Positions 18,268 through 26,333 of a stretch of 64,000 bases of DNA are shown piece by piece. Position 1 is the stretch's first letter, and every line of letters begins with the position of its first letter. Position numbers and translations under genes: made by a program. The notes below the pieces were generated by a model. It was not told the DNA's origin. It did no database searches and saw nothing but the letters and a program-made list of their open reading frames with translations. Source of the stretch: Methyloversatilis universalis EHg5. Lineage in GTDB: Bacteria > Pseudomonadota > Gammaproteobacteria > Burkholderiales > Rhodocyclaceae. The stretch covers positions 1,935,142 through 1,999,141 of the forward strand of contig NZ_KB900539.1 in the NCBI RefSeq assembly GCF_000378945.1, given 5' to 3'.

Positions 18268-19122
18268 ATGGACACGCTTTCCGAATTCTTCGCGCGGATA
18301 AGACTGCGGGGACGGCTGTTTTTCGCCGGTACCGTTCAGCGCACACTGCAGCTGGACAAGCCGCCGGGCATGGCCTTCATCCATGTTGCGCCAATCGGTG
18401 GCATCGAACTGGTCCAGCCGGACCTGCCGCGCATCGCTATCGATGCGCCGAGCGTGCTGTTCTGTCCCAGCTCCTGCCGCTATGACATACGCCCGAGCTT
18501 GCCGGCCGGCAGCGAGCTGATATGCGCGTCCTTCCTGTTCGCCCGCGAAAGCGCACCGCGTCTCGATCTCGGGCTGACTGAAACGCTCATTTTCCCGATC
18601 GCCGAACTCGCGTCGGCGCAAGCGGTGGTGCAGACACTGACAGGCGAATTCAGGCACGCGTCTCCGGGTAGCGCACGTGCGCTGGAACTGCTGTTCGAGT
18701 ACCTGCTCGTGCTGCTGGTGCGCAGAGCGGTGTCCGACGGGGCGATTTCGACCGGTCTGCTGCATGCGATGACGGATCCGAAACTGGGTCGGGTGCTTCA
18801 GGCGATGCACGAGGCGCCGGAACAGGAGTGGAGTGTGGACGCACTGGCCGCCCAGGCTGGCATGTCGCGCTCGCGCTTTGCGGCGCATTTTAGCGGGGTG
18901 CTGGGCGTGTCGCCCATCCAGTACCTCACCGCGTGGCGCATGAAGCATGCGCAGGATCTGTTGTGCGAGGGCGTGCCGATCAAGGTGGTCGCGGCCGAGG
19001 TCGGCTATAGCTCGCAGGCGGCGTTCTCCCGCATTTTCCAGACGGTCGTCGGGCAACCGCCGGGCGAATGGCTCAAAGCATGCGGCCCGGTGGTCGGCAC
19101 CGCCTTCGATTCCCGTCCGTGA
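18268..19122 (+). CDS. AraC-family transcriptional regulator with cupin-type sensor domain
   Basis: 284 residues. The N-terminal about 180 residues form a cupin-like ligand domain of the AraC_binding/Cupin_6 kind (FIHVAPIGGIELVQPDLPRI, VLFCPSSCRYDIRPS). The C-terminal 100 residues contain two helix-turn-helix motifs (VDALAAQAGMSRSRFAAHF and VVAAEVGYSSQAAFSRIFQ). It faces the cysteine hydrolase gene across a short divergent region. The frame is open far upstream, but MDTLSEFFARIRLRG is the normal start for the family. Confidence 0.85.
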   Translation: MDTLSEFFARIRLRGRLFFAGTVQRTLQLDKPPGMAFIHVAPIGGIELVQPDLPRIAIDAPSVLFCPSSCRYDIRPSLPAGSELICASFLFARESAPRLDLGLTETLIFPIAELASAQAVVQTLTGEFRHASPGSARALELLFEYLLVLLVRRAVSDGAISTGLLHAMTDPKLGRVLQAMHEAPEQEWSVDALAAQAGMSRSRFAAHFSGVLGVSPIQYLTAWRMKHAQDLLCEGVPIKVVAAEVGYSSQAAFSRIFQTVVGQPPGEWLKACGPVVGTAFDSRP

Positions 19123-19128
19123 CCGAAA

Positions 19129-20073
19129 TCAGCATTTGACGGGCTTACCGCCGGGCCGGTAGGGAAGCGTCGCCTGAGGCCAGCTGTCGCAGCGTTCGGT
19201 GCGGGCGCAGCCCAGTACCTCATTCAGACGTCGCCCGTCACCCAGCATGCGGAACAGGCCGGGCGCGGCCCAGGGCGCGTGGCCGTCGATGTTCGGTGCG
19301 CCACGACCGGCCAGAAGATCGTCCAGCCACAGGGTGCGGGTTTCGAACGAAATGCGGGTGAGGCCGGTGTGGTTGCCGACGCCGGTGTGGGCGTGGGCAC
19401 CGGAAAAGGCGATCAGCGTGCCCGGTGGCACGAGCACCGGCTGTGCCTCGGCCGCATCGACCGCTTCCTGTAGATGCGGAATCGCCTCGTCGGCGCCGAC
19501 CGCGGTGCGTCCGCCGGCGGCCGAGCGCTCGAGCAGCGCACGCATGTCGAAGGTGGTGCTGCTGTTCTTCAGCGGGCGCGACCACAGCGCCGGGTAGAGC
19601 GCCATCGTGCGGCCGGCGCTGACCGGGTAGATCGGCGCCCACCAGTTGGTCTGCGCGTACAGATTGGAGCCCCAGGTGTCGCGGTGGAAGGCGACGGTGG
19701 CGGTGCTGGCGTGGCGGGCGCACACGCTGTCCGGCGCGCGGTGCGGCTGGAAGCGCAGGTGCAGCCGGTCACAGGCGATGCGCGCCGGGTCCACGCCCAG
19801 CGATTCCAGCAGCGTGCGCCAGATGCGCCGGGTGTCGGCCGAGGCGGTGAAGGCGCGCTGCAGCGCAGTCAGCGTGTCGATCTGCTGCGCCGGCGTCAGG
19901 TGCTCGTGCAGCCGCTGCGGGTCGTGCGGCCGCAGCGCCTCCTCCACCAGCCCGCGCGCATGCGCCACCAGGTCTGCCATCGCCGCGTTGCCGGCGATCT
20001 CGACGATGTCGCCGCGGTAGATGCGGTCGTGGAAGTCGCGCGCGGACGAGGGCGGCGGAAGGGTGTCGGGCAT
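19129..20073 (-). CDS. Phytanoyl-CoA dioxygenase-like Fe(II)/2-oxoglutarate oxygenase
   Basis: 314 residues. A facial-triad pattern is visible: H130-x-D132 (AFHRDTWGSNL) and a distal histidine, most likely H235, with a downstream arginine (R240 or R246) suitable for 2-oxoglutarate binding in GLTRISFETR. This suggests oxidative attack on a small molecule, possibly an organosulfur compound given the neighbours, but the substrate is unknown. The gene is divergent from the GntR operon (232 bases apart). ATG 20073 was chosen because the upstream frame is only a 12-bp repeat. It ends 6 bases from the convergent AraC gene. Confidence 0.7.
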   Translation of the reverse strand: MPDTLPPPSSARDFHDRIYRGDIVEIAGNAAMADLVAHARGLVEEALRPHDPQRLHEHLTPAQQIDTLTALQRAFTASADTRRIWRTLLESLGVDPARIACDRLHLRFQPHRAPDSVCARHASTATVAFHRDTWGSNLYAQTNWWAPIYPVSAGRTMALYPALWSRPLKNSSTTFDMRALLERSAAGGRTAVGADEAIPHLQEAVDAAEAQPVLVPPGTLIAFSGAHAHTGVGNHTGLTRISFETRTLWLDDLLAGRGAPNIDGHAPWAAPGLFRMLGDGRRLNEVLGCARTERCDSWPQATLPYRPGGKPVKC

Positions 20074-20120
20074 GGAAGTGGGCAGAAGCGAGGGCAGAGG
20101 CAAGGGCAGCGGCGAGGGCA
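20074..20120. repeat. 12-bp tandem repeat, about 3.9 copies
   Basis: Units GAAGCGAGGGCA, GAGGCAAGGGCA and GCGGCGAGGGCA lie head to tail at 20085-20120 after a partial 11-base unit. They immediately precede (on the minus strand, just upstream of) the start codon of the dioxygenase gene, where they occupy its leader. Confidence 0.75.
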
Positions 20121-20281
20121 CTCGGCGGTGACTATATCCGCTGCCTTTCCGGCCGGGCGCGGCCGCGCCGGTCATGCATCCATTCCGGTCCGGAGTGCTG
20201 CGCATCGCAAATCACTTGCAACGCTTTGCTTCGGAAAAATGCTTGGTTCCCTCCGGAGGGCGACATCCATAGCCTGCGCGG

Positions 20282-20297
20282 ACTTGTCATAACAAGT
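20282..20297 (+). promoter_or_regulatory. Palindromic GntR-type operator
   Basis: ACTTGT, four bases, ACAAGT: a perfect 6+6 inverted repeat ending 8 bases before the gntR start codon. The size and symmetry suit a GntR/HutC dimer, and the position would allow autoregulation of the downstream seven-gene operon. Confidence 0.6.
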
Positions 20298-20305
20298 TAT
20301 TCGAA

Positions 20306-21079
20306 ATGTCGAAAAGCAATCCCGCGCTGATGCTGTTGCCGGACGCGCCGTCGCCGCTGTATGCACGGCTGACCGAGCTGCTGCGGCTGCGCATCCTCGA
20401 TGGCACCTATCCGCCGCACGGCCGCATGCCGTCCGAAAGCGAACTGTGCACGATGTTCGGCGTGAGCCGCATCACCGTGCGTCAGGCGCTGGGTGACCTG
20501 CAGAAAGCCGGCCTCATCTTCCGCATACACGGCAAGGGCACCTTCGTGTCGCGCCCGAAGGCCTTCCAGAACGTGACCGCGCTCGAAGGTTTCGGCGAAG
20601 CCATGTCGCGCATGGGCTACGAAATCATCAACCGGGTGGATCGCCTGCACGACCTGCCGGCCGACGCCCGGGTGGCGCAGAAGCTGGGTCTGGCCGAAGG
20701 CGACCCGGTGACCGAAATCCGCCGCGTGCGCCTGCTCAACCGCGAACCGGTGTCGCTGGAACTGACCTGGCTCCCAGCCGCGCTGGGCGAGCGCCTGAAC
20801 CGGCATGAACTGGTCACGCGCGACATTTTCCTGATGCTGGAGAACGACTGCGGCGTGCCGCTGGGCCATGCCGACATCGCGATGGACGCGGTGCTGGCCG
20901 ACGAGGACCTGATGCAGGCGCTACAGATCGAGGAGGGCGCGCCGGTGATGCACATCGAGCGCCTGACCCACGCCGCCGACGGCCGCCCGGTTGATTACGA
21001 ACATCTGTATTTCCGCGGCGACGCCTTCCAGTACCGCTTCCGCGTCGATCGCGCACCGCGCAGGGAGGGCCGCGCATGA
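20306..21079 (+). CDS. GntR-family (HutC subfamily) transcriptional regulator
   Basis: 257 residues. A winged helix-turn-helix at about 17-83 (MPSESELCTMFGVSRITVRQ, GKGTFVSRP) is followed by a UTRA ligand-binding domain. It is the first gene of an operon; its stop codon overlaps the next start (ATGA). It probably represses the operon through the palindrome at 20282-20297, with the imported or processed organosulfur compound as effector. That last point is inference. Confidence 0.88.
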   Translation: MSKSNPALMLLPDAPSPLYARLTELLRLRILDGTYPPHGRMPSESELCTMFGVSRITVRQALGDLQKAGLIFRIHGKGTFVSRPKAFQNVTALEGFGEAMSRMGYEIINRVDRLHDLPADARVAQKLGLAEGDPVTEIRRVRLLNREPVSLELTWLPAALGERLNRHELVTRDIFLMLENDCGVPLGHADIAMDAVLADEDLMQALQIEEGAPVMHIERLTHAADGRPVDYEHLYFRGDAFQYRFRVDRAPRREGRA

Positions 21080-22821
21080 GTACCGCTGATACCCGCATCC
21101 ACGAATACGACCTGGTGGTGGTCGGTGGTGGCACCGCCGGCCCGATGGCCGCGATCAAGGCCAAGGAGCGCAACCCGGCGCTGCGCGTGCTGCTGCTGGA
21201 CAAGGCGCACGTGAAGCGCAGCGGCGCGATCTCGATGGGCATGGATGGCCTGAACAACGCGGTCATCCCGGGCCACGCGACGCCCGAGCAGTACACCAAG
21301 GAAATCACCATCGCCAACGACGGCATCGTCAATCAGGCGACCGTGTATGCCTACGCGAAGCACAGCTTCGCCACCATCGAACAGCTGGACCGCTGGGGCG
21401 TGCGCTTCGAGCGCGACGAGACCGGCGACTACGCGGTGAAGAAGGTGCACCACATGGGCGCCTACGTGCTGCCCATGCCGGAAGGGCACGACGTGAAGAA
21501 GGTGCTGTACCGCCAGCTCAAGCGCGCCCGCGTTGCCATCACCAACCGTATCGTCGCCACCCGGCTGCTGCAGGGCGACGACGGCGCCATCGCTGGCGTG
21601 ATGGGTTTCGACTGCCGCACCGCGGAGTTCCACGTGATCCGCGCCAAGGCGGTGGTGCTGGCCTGCGGCGCGGCGGGCCGGCTGGGCCTGCCGGCCTCCG
21701 GCTATCTGATGGGCACTTACGAGAACCCCACCAATGCTGGCGATGGCTACGCGATGGCGTATCACGCCGGCGCCGAACTGGCCAATCTCGAGTGCTTTCA
21801 GATCAATCCGCTGATCAAGGACTACAACGGCCCGGCCTGCGCCTACGTGACCGGGCCGCTGGGCGGCTTCACCGCCAACAGCCGCGGCCAGCGCTTCATC
21901 GAGTGTGACTACTGGAGCGGCCAGATGATGTGGGAGTTCTGGCAGGAGCTGCAGGGCGGCAACGGCCCGGTGTTCCTGAAGCTCGACCATCTGGCCGAGG
22001 AAACCATACAGACCATCGAAACCATCCTGCACTCGAACGAGCGGCCCAGCCGCGGCGAGTTCCACGCCGGCCGCGGCACCGATTACCGGCGCGACATGGT
22101 CGAGATGCACATATCGGAAATCGGTTTCTGCAGCGGCCACAGCGCCTCCGGCGTGTGGGTGAACGAGCGCGCCGAAACATCGGTGCCCGGCCTGTATGCG
22201 GCCGGCGACATGGCGGCGGTGCCGCACAACTACATGCTGGGCGCTTTCACCTACGGCTGGTTCGCCGGCGACAACGCGGCCGACTACATCGCCGGCCGCA
22301 CCTTTGCTGCAGTCGATGGCGCCCAGGTCGAGCGCGAACGGGCGCGCGTGCTCGCGCCGCTGCTGCGCGAGCAGGGGCTGGCGCCGGCCCAGGTCGAATA
22401 CAAGCTGCGCCGCTTCGTGAATGACTATCTGCAGCCGCCCAAGGTCACCCGAAAGATGGACATCGCTCTGGACCGCTTCGACGGCATCCGCGACGACCTG
22501 GAGCAGCTGCACGCCACCAGCCCGCACGAACTGATGCGCGCAGCCGAAGTGTCGGTCATCCGCGACTGCGCCGAAATGGCGGCACGCGCCTCGCTGTTCC
22601 GCACCGAAAGCCGCTGGGGCCTCTACCACTACCGGGTCGATCACCCGCAGCGCAACGACGCCGACTGGTTCTGCCACGCCCATCTGAAAAAGGATGACGC
22701 CGGCCGCATGAGCAGTTTCAAGCGCGCGGTCGAGCCCTACATCGTGCCGATCGACAGCCAGGAGCGCACCGCGTACGACCGGCTGCGCGTCGCCGCCACG
22801 CCGCAGCCGGCGCTCGCCTGA
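21076..22821 (+). CDS. APS-reductase-like / fumarate-reductase-type flavoprotein subunit
   Basis: 581 residues of the FAD_binding_2 superfamily. The dinucleotide motif VVVGGGTAGPMAAIKAKE starts at residue 14, and the FAD-closing motif GLYAAGDMAAVPHNYMLGAF lies near 375. The overall layout and the cognate small ferredoxin resemble the adenylylsulfate reductase AprAB pair more than SdhA/FrdA. No sat or other dissimilatory sulfur gene is present. It overlaps gntR by 4 bases and is 11 bases from the ferredoxin gene. I infer a cytoplasmic redox enzyme acting on the ligand imported by the following ABC transporter; the reaction is unknown. Confidence 0.75.
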   Translation: MSTADTRIHEYDLVVVGGGTAGPMAAIKAKERNPALRVLLLDKAHVKRSGAISMGMDGLNNAVIPGHATPEQYTKEITIANDGIVNQATVYAYAKHSFATIEQLDRWGVRFERDETGDYAVKKVHHMGAYVLPMPEGHDVKKVLYRQLKRARVAITNRIVATRLLQGDDGAIAGVMGFDCRTAEFHVIRAKAVVLACGAAGRLGLPASGYLMGTYENPTNAGDGYAMAYHAGAELANLECFQINPLIKDYNGPACAYVTGPLGGFTANSRGQRFIECDYWSGQMMWEFWQELQGGNGPVFLKLDHLAEETIQTIETILHSNERPSRGEFHAGRGTDYRRDMVEMHISEIGFCSGHSASGVWVNERAETSVPGLYAAGDMAAVPHNYMLGAFTYGWFAGDNAADYIAGRTFAAVDGAQVERERARVLAPLLREQGLAPAQVEYKLRRFVNDYLQPPKVTRKMDIALDRFDGIRDDLEQLHATSPHELMRAAEVSVIRDCAEMAARASLFRTESRWGLYHYRVDHPQRNDADWFCHAHLKKDDAGRMSSFKRAVEPYIVPIDSQERTAYDRLRVAATPQPALA

Positions 22822-22832
22822 GAGGACACACC

Positions 22833-23078
22833 ATGACGTTCACCTTCCGCGAAACCACCCAGCGCAGTGCCGCACCGGTCACGGTCGATCACGACAAGTG
22901 TATTGCCGACAAGGGCTGCACCGTCTGCGTCGACGTGTGCCCGCTGGACCTGCTCGCCATCGACCCGGACACCGGCAAGGCCTACATGAAGTTCGACGAG
23001 TGCTGGTACTGCATGCCGTGCGCGAAGGACTGTCCGACCGGCGCCGTGCGGGTCGAGATTCCCTATCTGCTGCGCTGA
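22833..23078 (+). CDS. Two-[4Fe-4S] ferredoxin subunit (AprB-like)
   Basis: 81 residues. Two cysteine clusters are complete: CIADKGCTVCVDVCP (about 24-38) and CWYCMPCAKDCP (about 55-66). It ends VRVEIPYLLR. It is translated 11 bases after the flavoprotein and is its obvious electron-transfer partner. AprB of sulfate reducers is longer, so this is a minimal version. Confidence 0.85.
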   Translation: MTFTFRETTQRSAAPVTVDHDKCIADKGCTVCVDVCPLDLLAIDPDTGKAYMKFDECWYCMPCAKDCPTGAVRVEIPYLLR

Positions 23079-23151
23079 ATCGCGTCCGCCGGTGCCGGCC
23101 GGACGGTCCGGTCAGCGTTCATTCACATCACGATTGCAGGAGAAAAAACAG

Positions 23152-24570
23152 ATGAAGATCACTTCGCTTCTCGCCGGCCTTGCGCTGGCATTCACGGCCG
23201 GCGCCGCGTCGGCCGCCGAAACCATACGCATCGCCATCGGCACTCAGGACACCACCATCAATTGCGCCACCGGCGGCCTGCTGGTGCGCGAACTGAAGCT
23301 GCTCGAAAAATACCTGCCGCGCGATGGCCGGTACAAGGACGTGCAGTACGACATCCAGTGGCGCAACTTCACGTCGGGCGCGCCGCTCACCAATGAAATG
23401 GTGGCCGACAAGCTGGACTTCGGCGCCATGGCCGACTTCCCGGGTTCGCTGAATGGCGCGGCCCACCTGAAGGCGGGCAAGAAGAGCATCTTCCTGTCGG
23501 TGCTGTCGGGCAGCACCATAGGCAGCGGCAATGGCATCGTCGTGCCGAGCAGCTCGGCGGTGCAGTCGGTCGCCGAACTGAAAGGCAAGCAGATTTCGGT
23601 GCCCTTCGCGTCGACCGCGCATGGCCTGCTGCTGCGCGCGCTGAACGCGCAGGGCTGGGACGTGGAACGCGACGTGACCATCGTCACCCAGGCGCCGGAA
23701 GTGGCCGGCAGCGCGCTGCAGGCGAACAAGATCGAGGCGCACGCCAACTTCGTGCCCTTCGCCGACCTGTTCCCCTACCGCGGCTTCGCTCGCAAGATCT
23801 ATGACGGCGCGCAGTCGAACGCCGCCACCTTCCACGGTTCGCTGGTCAATGCCGACTACGCGAAGAAGTATCCGGAAATCGTGGTCGCCTATCTGCGCGC
23901 GAGCATCGAGGCGGACCGTCTGATCGCGGCCGAGCCGGAAAAGTACAGCGAACTGATCGCCAAGGTGACCGGCATCGAAGCCGAGGTGAACTATCTGTTC
24001 CACGGTCCGCTGGGCCTGCAGACGCGCGACCTGTCCTGGAAGCCGGAATACCGCCAGGCGCTGGCCACTTCGATCGACACGCTGCGCCTGCTCAAGCGTC
24101 ACGACTCCGACCTGACCGCCGACACCTTCATCGACGACCAGTACGTGCGTGCCGCGTTCAAGGCCGCCGGTCTGGACTACGACGCCCAGCTGAAGAATTA
24201 CGACAAGCTGGCGCTGAAGGCGAAGGATGCGCTGACCGGCAAGGCGATCGACGATCCGAAGCGCGTGGCACAGGTGTGGGTGCAGGGCGAGCCGCTGGTG
24301 CGTCATTACGCATCGCCGGAAAACGCTTTCGCCGACGTGAAGAAGATCGAGGCTGCCGGCAGGAAGGTGCGCGTGGTGTTCGCCCATGACCGCAATCTGG
24401 GCATCAAGCTGCTGGCGAATCAGGCCTGGTTCGCGACCGACGCGAAGGGCCAGATCAATGCCTTCCTGCTGAAGGACGCCGCGACCGCGTGGGCACAGGC
24501 CAACAAGGGCAAGGTGCTGGATTTCGCGGCGGTGCGCGGGCAGACCGCCACGCTGGCTTCGGCACAGTAA
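23152..24570 (+). CDS. ABC transporter substrate-binding protein with C-terminal extension
   Basis: 472 residues, about 150 longer than usual SsuA/TauA proteins. A Sec signal peptide (about 1-21, ending SAA) leads into a sulfonate/nitrate-type binding domain (ETIRIAIGTQDTTINCATGG, VVPSSSAVQSVAELKGKQI). The last 100 or so residues (from about 370) are an extra domain; its end (GQINAFLLKDAATAWAQANK) faintly recalls the metal-binding NosL family, but no Met/Cys metal set is evident, so I treat that as a hint only. CAGGAG precedes the ATG at 23152. Part of the flavoprotein operon. Confidence 0.8.
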   Translation: MKITSLLAGLALAFTAGAASAAETIRIAIGTQDTTINCATGGLLVRELKLLEKYLPRDGRYKDVQYDIQWRNFTSGAPLTNEMVADKLDFGAMADFPGSLNGAAHLKAGKKSIFLSVLSGSTIGSGNGIVVPSSSAVQSVAELKGKQISVPFASTAHGLLLRALNAQGWDVERDVTIVTQAPEVAGSALQANKIEAHANFVPFADLFPYRGFARKIYDGAQSNAATFHGSLVNADYAKKYPEIVVAYLRASIEADRLIAAEPEKYSELIAKVTGIEAEVNYLFHGPLGLQTRDLSWKPEYRQALATSIDTLRLLKRHDSDLTADTFIDDQYVRAAFKAAGLDYDAQLKNYDKLALKAKDALTGKAIDDPKRVAQVWVQGEPLVRHYASPENAFADVKKIEAAGRKVRVVFAHDRNLGIKLLANQAWFATDAKGQINAFLLKDAATAWAQANKGKVLDFAAVRGQTATLASAQ

Positions 24571-24587
24571 GCGGAGGGCGGCCGACC

Positions 24588-25457
24588 ATGTCTCTGCCTG
24601 ACACGCTGGCCGCCGGGCTGGCGGGCCCGGCGGCACCGGTGTCCGGTCAGCCGCGGCGCCTGCCGCGCTGGCCGGCCGGGCGGCTGACGGCTTTCGCCCT
24701 GGGCGCGCTGTCGCTGCTGGCCAGCCTGCTGCTCTGGCATGCGCTGGCGACTTCGCGCGCTCACCTGGGCTTCATCACCTTCGCCCACGTGCCACCGCCG
24801 TCCGAAGTGCTGGAGGCCGGCATCGAACTGCTGAGCTCGCCCAAGCTGTCGCTGCACGTCGGCCACAGCCTCGCGCGCATCGGCGCCGGCTATCTGTCGG
24901 CGGCACTGGCCGGTGTCGGACTGGGGCTGCTGATCGGGCGCTTCCGCTGGGCGGCGCGCGCGCTGCTGCCGCCGCTGGAAGTGCTGCGCCCGATACCGGC
25001 GGTGGCCTGGATTCCGCTTGCCATCCTGATGTTTCCGTCGACCGAGGTGTCGATGATGTTCATCACCTTCACCGGTGCGATCTTTCCCATCCTGCTGAAC
25101 ACCATACACGGCGTCGAGGCGGTCGATCCGCGGCTGGTGGCGTCGGCGCGCAGCCTGGGTACGCGCGGTCCGCGGCTGTTCGCCGAGGTCATCCTGCCGT
25201 CGGCCGCACCCGGCATCTTTACCGGGCTGTCCATCGGCATGGGGACCTGCTGGTTCTGCCTGGTGTCGGCGGAAATGATTTCCGGCCAGTTCGGCATCGG
25301 CTACTACACCTGGGAGTCCTACACCTTGCAGAACTACGCCGGCATCGTCGTGGGCATGCTGTTCATCGGCGCCTTCGGCATGGCCAGCAGCGCGCTGGTG
25401 CGCTGGCTGGGTCATTTCGCCACGCCCTGGTACCGGCTGCAGGAGAAGAAGGCATGA
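24588..25457 (+). CDS. Sulfonate-type ABC transporter permease
   Basis: 289 residues with the BPD_transp_1 fold: six predicted helices, the first at about 34-55, and the EAA loop ASARSLGTRGPRLFAEVILP that contacts the ATPase. The start at 24588 has GGAGG upstream; its stop overlaps the ATPase start (ATGA). Together with 23152 and 25454 it forms a complete importer. Confidence 0.88.
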   Translation: MSLPDTLAAGLAGPAAPVSGQPRRLPRWPAGRLTAFALGALSLLASLLLWHALATSRAHLGFITFAHVPPPSEVLEAGIELLSSPKLSLHVGHSLARIGAGYLSAALAGVGLGLLIGRFRWAARALLPPLEVLRPIPAVAWIPLAILMFPSTEVSMMFITFTGAIFPILLNTIHGVEAVDPRLVASARSLGTRGPRLFAEVILPSAAPGIFTGLSIGMGTCWFCLVSAEMISGQFGIGYYTWESYTLQNYAGIVVGMLFIGAFGMASSALVRWLGHFATPWYRLQEKKA

Positions 25458-26323
25458 CCACGGTCGTCCATCTGCGCGGCCGGGTCGACATCCAGCATCT
25501 GGACATCGAGTTCGGTCAGGGCACCTCGCGCTTCAAGGCGGTCAGCGACGTGTCGCTGGCCGCCAGCACCGGCGAATTCATCTGCCTGCTCGGCCCTTCG
25601 GGCTGCGGCAAATCGACGGTGCTGGGCGCGCTGGCCGGTCACATCGTGCCGAGCGCCGGGCGCCTGCTGCTCGATGGCGAGGCCATCAACGGCCCGCATC
25701 CGGACCGCGGTCTGGTGTTCCAGCAGCACACGCTGTTCCCGTGGAAGAGCGTGCTCGACAACGTGGCCTTCGGCCTGAAGATGCAGGGCGTGCCGGGCCC
25801 GGAGCGCACCTGGCGCGCGCGTGAGCTGATCGAGCTGGTCGGCCTGAAGGGCTTCGAGCGTCACTATCCGTCGCAACTGTCGGGCGGCATGCAGCAGCGG
25901 GTCGAAATCGCGCGCGTGCTGATCAACCAGCCGCGGGTGCTGCTGATGGACGAGCCCTTCGGCGCGCTCGACGCGCAGACCCGGCTGAAGATGCAGCAAC
26001 TGCTGCTCGACGTATGGGCGCGCATCCGCACCACGGTGCTGTTCGTCACCCACGACATCGACGAGGCGCTGTTCCTGGCCGACCGCATCCTGGTCATGAG
26101 TGCGCGGCCGGGCCGCATCATCGACGACATCCGGGTGCCATTCGACCGCCCGCGCGATGCCCGGCTCACCACCACGCATTCCTTCAACACGCTGAAGCGG
26201 CGCTGCCTCGAACTGCTGCACCCGGACAGCGGCCAGCCCACGCTGGACCGCCTGTCACCGCTGGGCGACGCCACGGCCACGCTGCCGGCGCTGTCCATGT
26301 CCGATACCCGATTCGCGATCTGA
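25454..26323 (+). CDS. Sulfonate-type ABC transporter ATPase
   Basis: 289 residues. Walker A GPSGCGKST (about 48-56), Q-loop FQQHTLFPW, signature LSGGMQQRVEIAR, Walker B RVLLMDEPFGALD and H-loop THDIDEA are all intact. A C-terminal tail of about 60 residues follows the core. It energises the permease encoded just upstream (4-base overlap). Confidence 0.9.
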   Translation: MTTVVHLRGRVDIQHLDIEFGQGTSRFKAVSDVSLAASTGEFICLLGPSGCGKSTVLGALAGHIVPSAGRLLLDGEAINGPHPDRGLVFQQHTLFPWKSVLDNVAFGLKMQGVPGPERTWRARELIELVGLKGFERHYPSQLSGGMQQRVEIARVLINQPRVLLMDEPFGALDAQTRLKMQQLLLDVWARIRTTVLFVTHDIDEALFLADRILVMSARPGRIIDDIRVPFDRPRDARLTTTHSFNTLKRRCLELLHPDSGQPTLDRLSPLGDATATLPALSMSDTRFAI

Positions 26324-26333
26324 ACCGAATTTC

